Assembly (NCBI RefSeq): GCF_014323705.1
Contig: NZ_JABVEC010000012.1
Span: forward strand, 124,001-188,000
Reading direction: 5' to 3'
DNA: 64,000 nucleotides
From: Actinomadura alba
Lineage (GTDB): Bacteria > Actinomycetota > Actinomycetes > Streptosporangiales > Streptosporangiaceae
Shown: positions 61,950 to 64,000 of the stretch, in pieces
Layout: every line of letters begins with the position of its first letter
Position numbering within the stretch: the first letter of the stretch is position 1
The notes under the pieces: model-generated
The model's input: the letters and a program-made list of their open reading frames with translations, nothing else
What the model was told of the DNA's origin: nothing
Databases searched by the model: none
Made by a program: the position numbers and the translations under genes

Positions 61950-62855
61950 ATGCGCAGCCGCTTCCAGCCCGACCGGCAGTTGACCGCCCGCATGCTGGTC
62001 ACCATCTTCCTGCTCGGACTGCTGTATGTGGCGTTCATCGCGGTGCTGATCGTCCTGCTCAAGTCCTGGCTCCTGGTGGTGGTCATCGCGGCGGGCCTGC
62101 TCGGCGCCCAGTACTGGTTCTCCGACCGGATCGCCTTGTACGCGATGCACGGCCGTCTGGTCACCCCGGAGCAGCAGCCCCATCTGCACGGCGTCATCGA
62201 CCGGCTGTGCGCCACCGCGGACATGCCGAAACCCCGCGTGGCCGTGTCCGCGATGGACCTGCCCAACGCGTTCGCCACCGGCCGCAACGCCGATCACGCG
62301 GTGGTCTGCGTCACCACCGGGTTGCTGCGCCGCCTGGAGGCCGAGGAACTGGAGGGCGTCCTCGCGCACGAGCTCTCCCATGTCGCGCACCGCGACGTGG
62401 CGGTGATCACGATCGCCTCGTTCCTGGGTGTGATCGCCGGGCTCATCGTCCGCTTCGCCTTCTACTCCCAGCTGTTCGGCGGGCGCGGCCGACGTGATCA
62501 GAACACCGCCGCAATGCTCCTGGCCGTCATGGCGGTATCCGCCCTCGTCTATGCCATCAGCTTCCTGCTCATCCGCGCGCTCTCGCGCTACCGTGAGCTG
62601 GCCGCCGACCGCGCCGCGGCGATGCTCACCGGCCGGCCCTCCGCGCTGGCCTCCGCGCTGACCAAGGTCAGCGGCGACATCGCCCGCATCCCCACCCAGG
62701 ATCTGCGCACCGCCCAGGCGTTCAACGCCTTCTTCTTCACCCCCGCCCTGGGGCCGGGCACCGTCGTCTCCAACCTGTTCTCCACCCACCCCAGCCTCCA
62801 ACGCCGGCTCGACCAGCTGGCGCAGATCTCGGCAGAGCTGTCCGGGCCGGGGTGA
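61950..62855 (+). CDS. htpX: HtpX-family M48 membrane metallopeptidase
   Basis: A 301-residue membrane protease. ATG 61950 gives the usual N-terminus RSRFQPDRQLTARM; GTG 61941, overlapping the pspA stub stop, is the alternative. Two N-terminal helices (about 14-35 and 38-55), zinc motif H140ELSH144, a second helical pair (about 150-215) and the third ligand in YRELAADRAAA. It degrades damaged membrane proteins in envelope stress. The start of pspAB lies about 78 bases after its stop. Confidence 0.93.
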   Translation: MRSRFQPDRQLTARMLVTIFLLGLLYVAFIAVLIVLLKSWLLVVVIAAGLLGAQYWFSDRIALYAMHGRLVTPEQQPHLHGVIDRLCATADMPKPRVAVSAMDLPNAFATGRNADHAVVCVTTGLLRRLEAEELEGVLAHELSHVAHRDVAVITIASFLGVIAGLIVRFAFYSQLFGGRGRRDQNTAAMLLAVMAVSALVYAISFLLIRALSRYRELAADRAAAMLTGRPSALASALTKVSGDIARIPTQDLRTAQAFNAFFFTPALGPGTVVSNLFSTHPSLQRRLDQLAQISAELSGPG

Positions 62856-62932
62856 CCGCGCGCCACGGGCCCGCCCGCTTCGCAGCCGTCGCGGGCCAGA
62901 CGAACCGAGCAGCGTTTGAGGAGATGGTGCGG

Positions 62933-63511
62933 GTGGGTTTCTGGGACGTCCTCTTCGGCCGTAGCAAACCGGTCAGGCCCGATCTCGATCAACTGTTCGG
63001 CCTGCCCTCGGCAGCGATCACTCTCCAGGCGGCCACCGGCTTCGAACCGACCGGCAGTGGATCGGTGTGCTTTGCCACCATCGAGGGTGGAGCGTTCGCA
63101 CAGGTCCAGCAGGACGTACGGGCCCTGCTCGACGCGGACACCGAACGCGGTGGGATGCCGGTGGAGCTCAGCCGCGACGCATACGGGTATTCCTGGCTGT
63201 TCTCGCGCCGCGATCCCGGCGACCTGGCCGCCCTCGTAAGCGACCTGCACGCAGTGAACACGGCCCTGCAAGACAGCGGCTTCGGCCCACAGCTACTCTG
63301 CTCACTGGCCGGCTTCCGCGACGCCGAACAGCGCCCGCTCGCATTGGTCTACCTCTACAAGCGCGGGACGTTCTACCCCTTCGCGCCGCTCCCGGGCGAG
63401 AAACGCGACAACCCACTTGAACTCCAGATCAAGGCGACGATCGCCGACGACCTGCGGATCGAACAAGATCTCAGCCGCTGGTTCCCGGTCTGGGGCGCCC
63501 CAGGCCTGTGA
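62933..63511 (+). CDS. pspAB: PspA-associated protein PspAB
   Basis: A 192-residue soluble protein. GTG 62933 is chosen because the family begins GFLDVLFGRSKPV and GAGGAG lies nine bases before; upstream in-frame starts at 62924 and 62852 are possible. Motifs: LFGLPSAAITLQAATGFEPT, SRDAYGYSWLFSRR and LVYLYKRGTFYPFAPLPG. It regularly accompanies htpX and pspA in actinomycetes, where the set responds to membrane stress. Confidence 0.9.
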   Translation: MGFWDVLFGRSKPVRPDLDQLFGLPSAAITLQAATGFEPTGSGSVCFATIEGGAFAQVQQDVRALLDADTERGGMPVELSRDAYGYSWLFSRRDPGDLAALVSDLHAVNTALQDSGFGPQLLCSLAGFRDAEQRPLALVYLYKRGTFYPFAPLPGEKRDNPLELQIKATIADDLRIEQDLSRWFPVWGAPGL

Positions 63512-63562
63512 GCCGACGGCCCGCCGGGCTTCCTCCCACCCCTCCGTCACGCTGTCGTACGG

Positions 63563-63612
63563 TTCTTGCCTGGGGGCAAGGGGTCGTGGGTTCGAATCCC
63601 GCCGCCCCGACC
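63563..63612 (+). other. tRNA-Pro(GGG) 3' fragment, probable attachment site
   Basis: Contains an anticodon arm CTTGC-CTGGGG-GCAAG (63565-63580) and a T arm with GGTTCGAATCCC, ending GCCCCGACC without encoded CCA. The anticodon loop has six bases instead of seven (one G short). The 5' half (acceptor and D arm) is missing upstream. A tRNA 3' half is what integrative elements carry as att core, so this is probably one end of a present or former element at a tRNA-Pro gene outside the window. Confidence 0.75.
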
Positions 63613-63859
63613 GGGTTTGTGCAGGTCAGAAGGGCTTCTGATCTTCCTCCGGGGCCATTTTTCGATCTTGAAGCCAGCCGCAGGAACACCGCTCGCATAG
63701 CCAGGGCCATCGAGCCCCGACGCAGAGCGCGGCCCTGCGGTCGGCTGGGTCACGAACTGCTGATCGGATGTCGAGCCATCGAGCTCTTTCATTAGGGCAT
63801 GGCGTGTCCCCGCACGGCTCTTTGACCTGCGCTAACCCCTTCGTGTAGGAGTGTGACAG

Positions 63860-64000
63860 TTGAAAGTGACATGTGGGATCGACTGGGCCGAACGCCACCA
63901 TGACGTCGCCCTGGTCGATGGCGACGGCAACTCATCGCCCGGCGGCGCATCCCTACGACGCCGTCGGCTGGCGGATGCTCGCCGAACTGCTCGCCGAACT
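63860..64000 (+). mobile_element. IS110-family transposase, 5' end, degenerate
   Basis: From TTG 63860 (GGAG at 63847) the frame reads VTCGIDWAERHHDVALVDGD, the DEDD-type start of IS110 transposases with the first catalytic Asp. After GN the family sequence continues only by switching frame twice: IARRRIP, then YDAVGWRMLAELLAE. The element runs out of the window. Two single-base losses mean it is inactive unless they are sequencing errors. Confidence 0.7.

Noticed and set aside
1..64000. CRISPR array or phage structural genes
   Set aside because: No regularly spaced repeats, Cas proteins, capsid, terminase or integrase genes were seen.
1..64000. rRNA or complete tRNA genes
   Set aside because: Only the 3' half of one tRNA-Pro was found; no full cloverleaf or rRNA segment is evident.

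Overview
The window is high-GC DNA with very strong G/C preference at third codon positions, many GTG/TTG starts, dense overlapping ATGA/GTGA gene pairs and typical actinomycete families: PF04672 (DUF574) S-adenosylmethionine methyltransferases, mycothiol-type DinB/maleylpyruvate isomerase proteins, the HtpX-PspAB pair, and LuxR-type two-component systems with short histidine kinases. It most resembles a chromosomal accessory region of a Streptosporangiales/Thermomonosporaceae- or Streptomyces-like actinomycete. The assignment is by inference from family content only.

Layout. 1-5,100: two DUF574 methyltransferases, an amidase lipoprotein, and an ArsR-SRPBCC-SDR run. 5,100-10,500: GNAT, a zwf fragment, a secreted LasA-like M23 peptidase, a response regulator/kinase pair and a frameshifted sigma-factor tail. 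10,800-20,500: a beta-lactam/peptidoglycan island with a class A PBP, a Tat-exported metallo-beta-lactamase-fold enzyme, a LysR regulator coupled to a serine beta-lactamase-like gene, a MecA-like PBP, an MFS pump, a beta-lactamase remnant and a complete class A beta-lactamase. The metallo and serine enzymes carry the same promoter plus signal-peptide cassette (14,034-14,255 and 20,284-20,503). 20,500-25,500: ADP-ribosylglycohydrolase remnant, GlxA regulator, IRED-like reductase plus DinB protein, and a frameshifted SUKH-LRR gene. 25,500-31,700: ABC-2 exporter with a small coupled ORF and HTH regulator, then a two-component system. 31,700-33,050: a graveyard of PucR, OppF and leucine-dehydrogenase pieces.

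33,100-38,000: TetR, quinone oxidoreductase, SnoaL, SGNH hydrolase and DHA2 exporter. 38,200-41,600: an operon of a 33-codon ORF, GNAT, N-succinylamino-acid racemase/dipeptide-epimerase-like enzyme and serine hydrolase. 41,700-46,900: MacB-like ABC transporter divergent from its kinase/regulator pair, with a 13-bp-arm palindrome between them. 46,900-54,000: three divergent regulator/target pairs (NmrA-TetR, MFS-TetR, MFS-MarR), each with a visible operator-like palindrome. 54,200-61,300: unknown zinc-ribbon protein, SDR, XRE, von Willebrand factor A membrane protein, Ser/Thr kinase and a lipoprotein. 61,800-64,000: a 41-codon pspA stub, htpX, pspAB, the 3' half of a tRNA-Pro (probable att site) and the start of a degenerate IS110 transposase.

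Two themes run through the window. First, most intact modules are small regulator plus effector sets devoted to envelope stress, export and detoxification. Second, there are about eleven gene remnants, several with a single +1/-1 shift in a short homopolymer run. These fit an accessory region in decay but also leave open some indel errors in the assembly.
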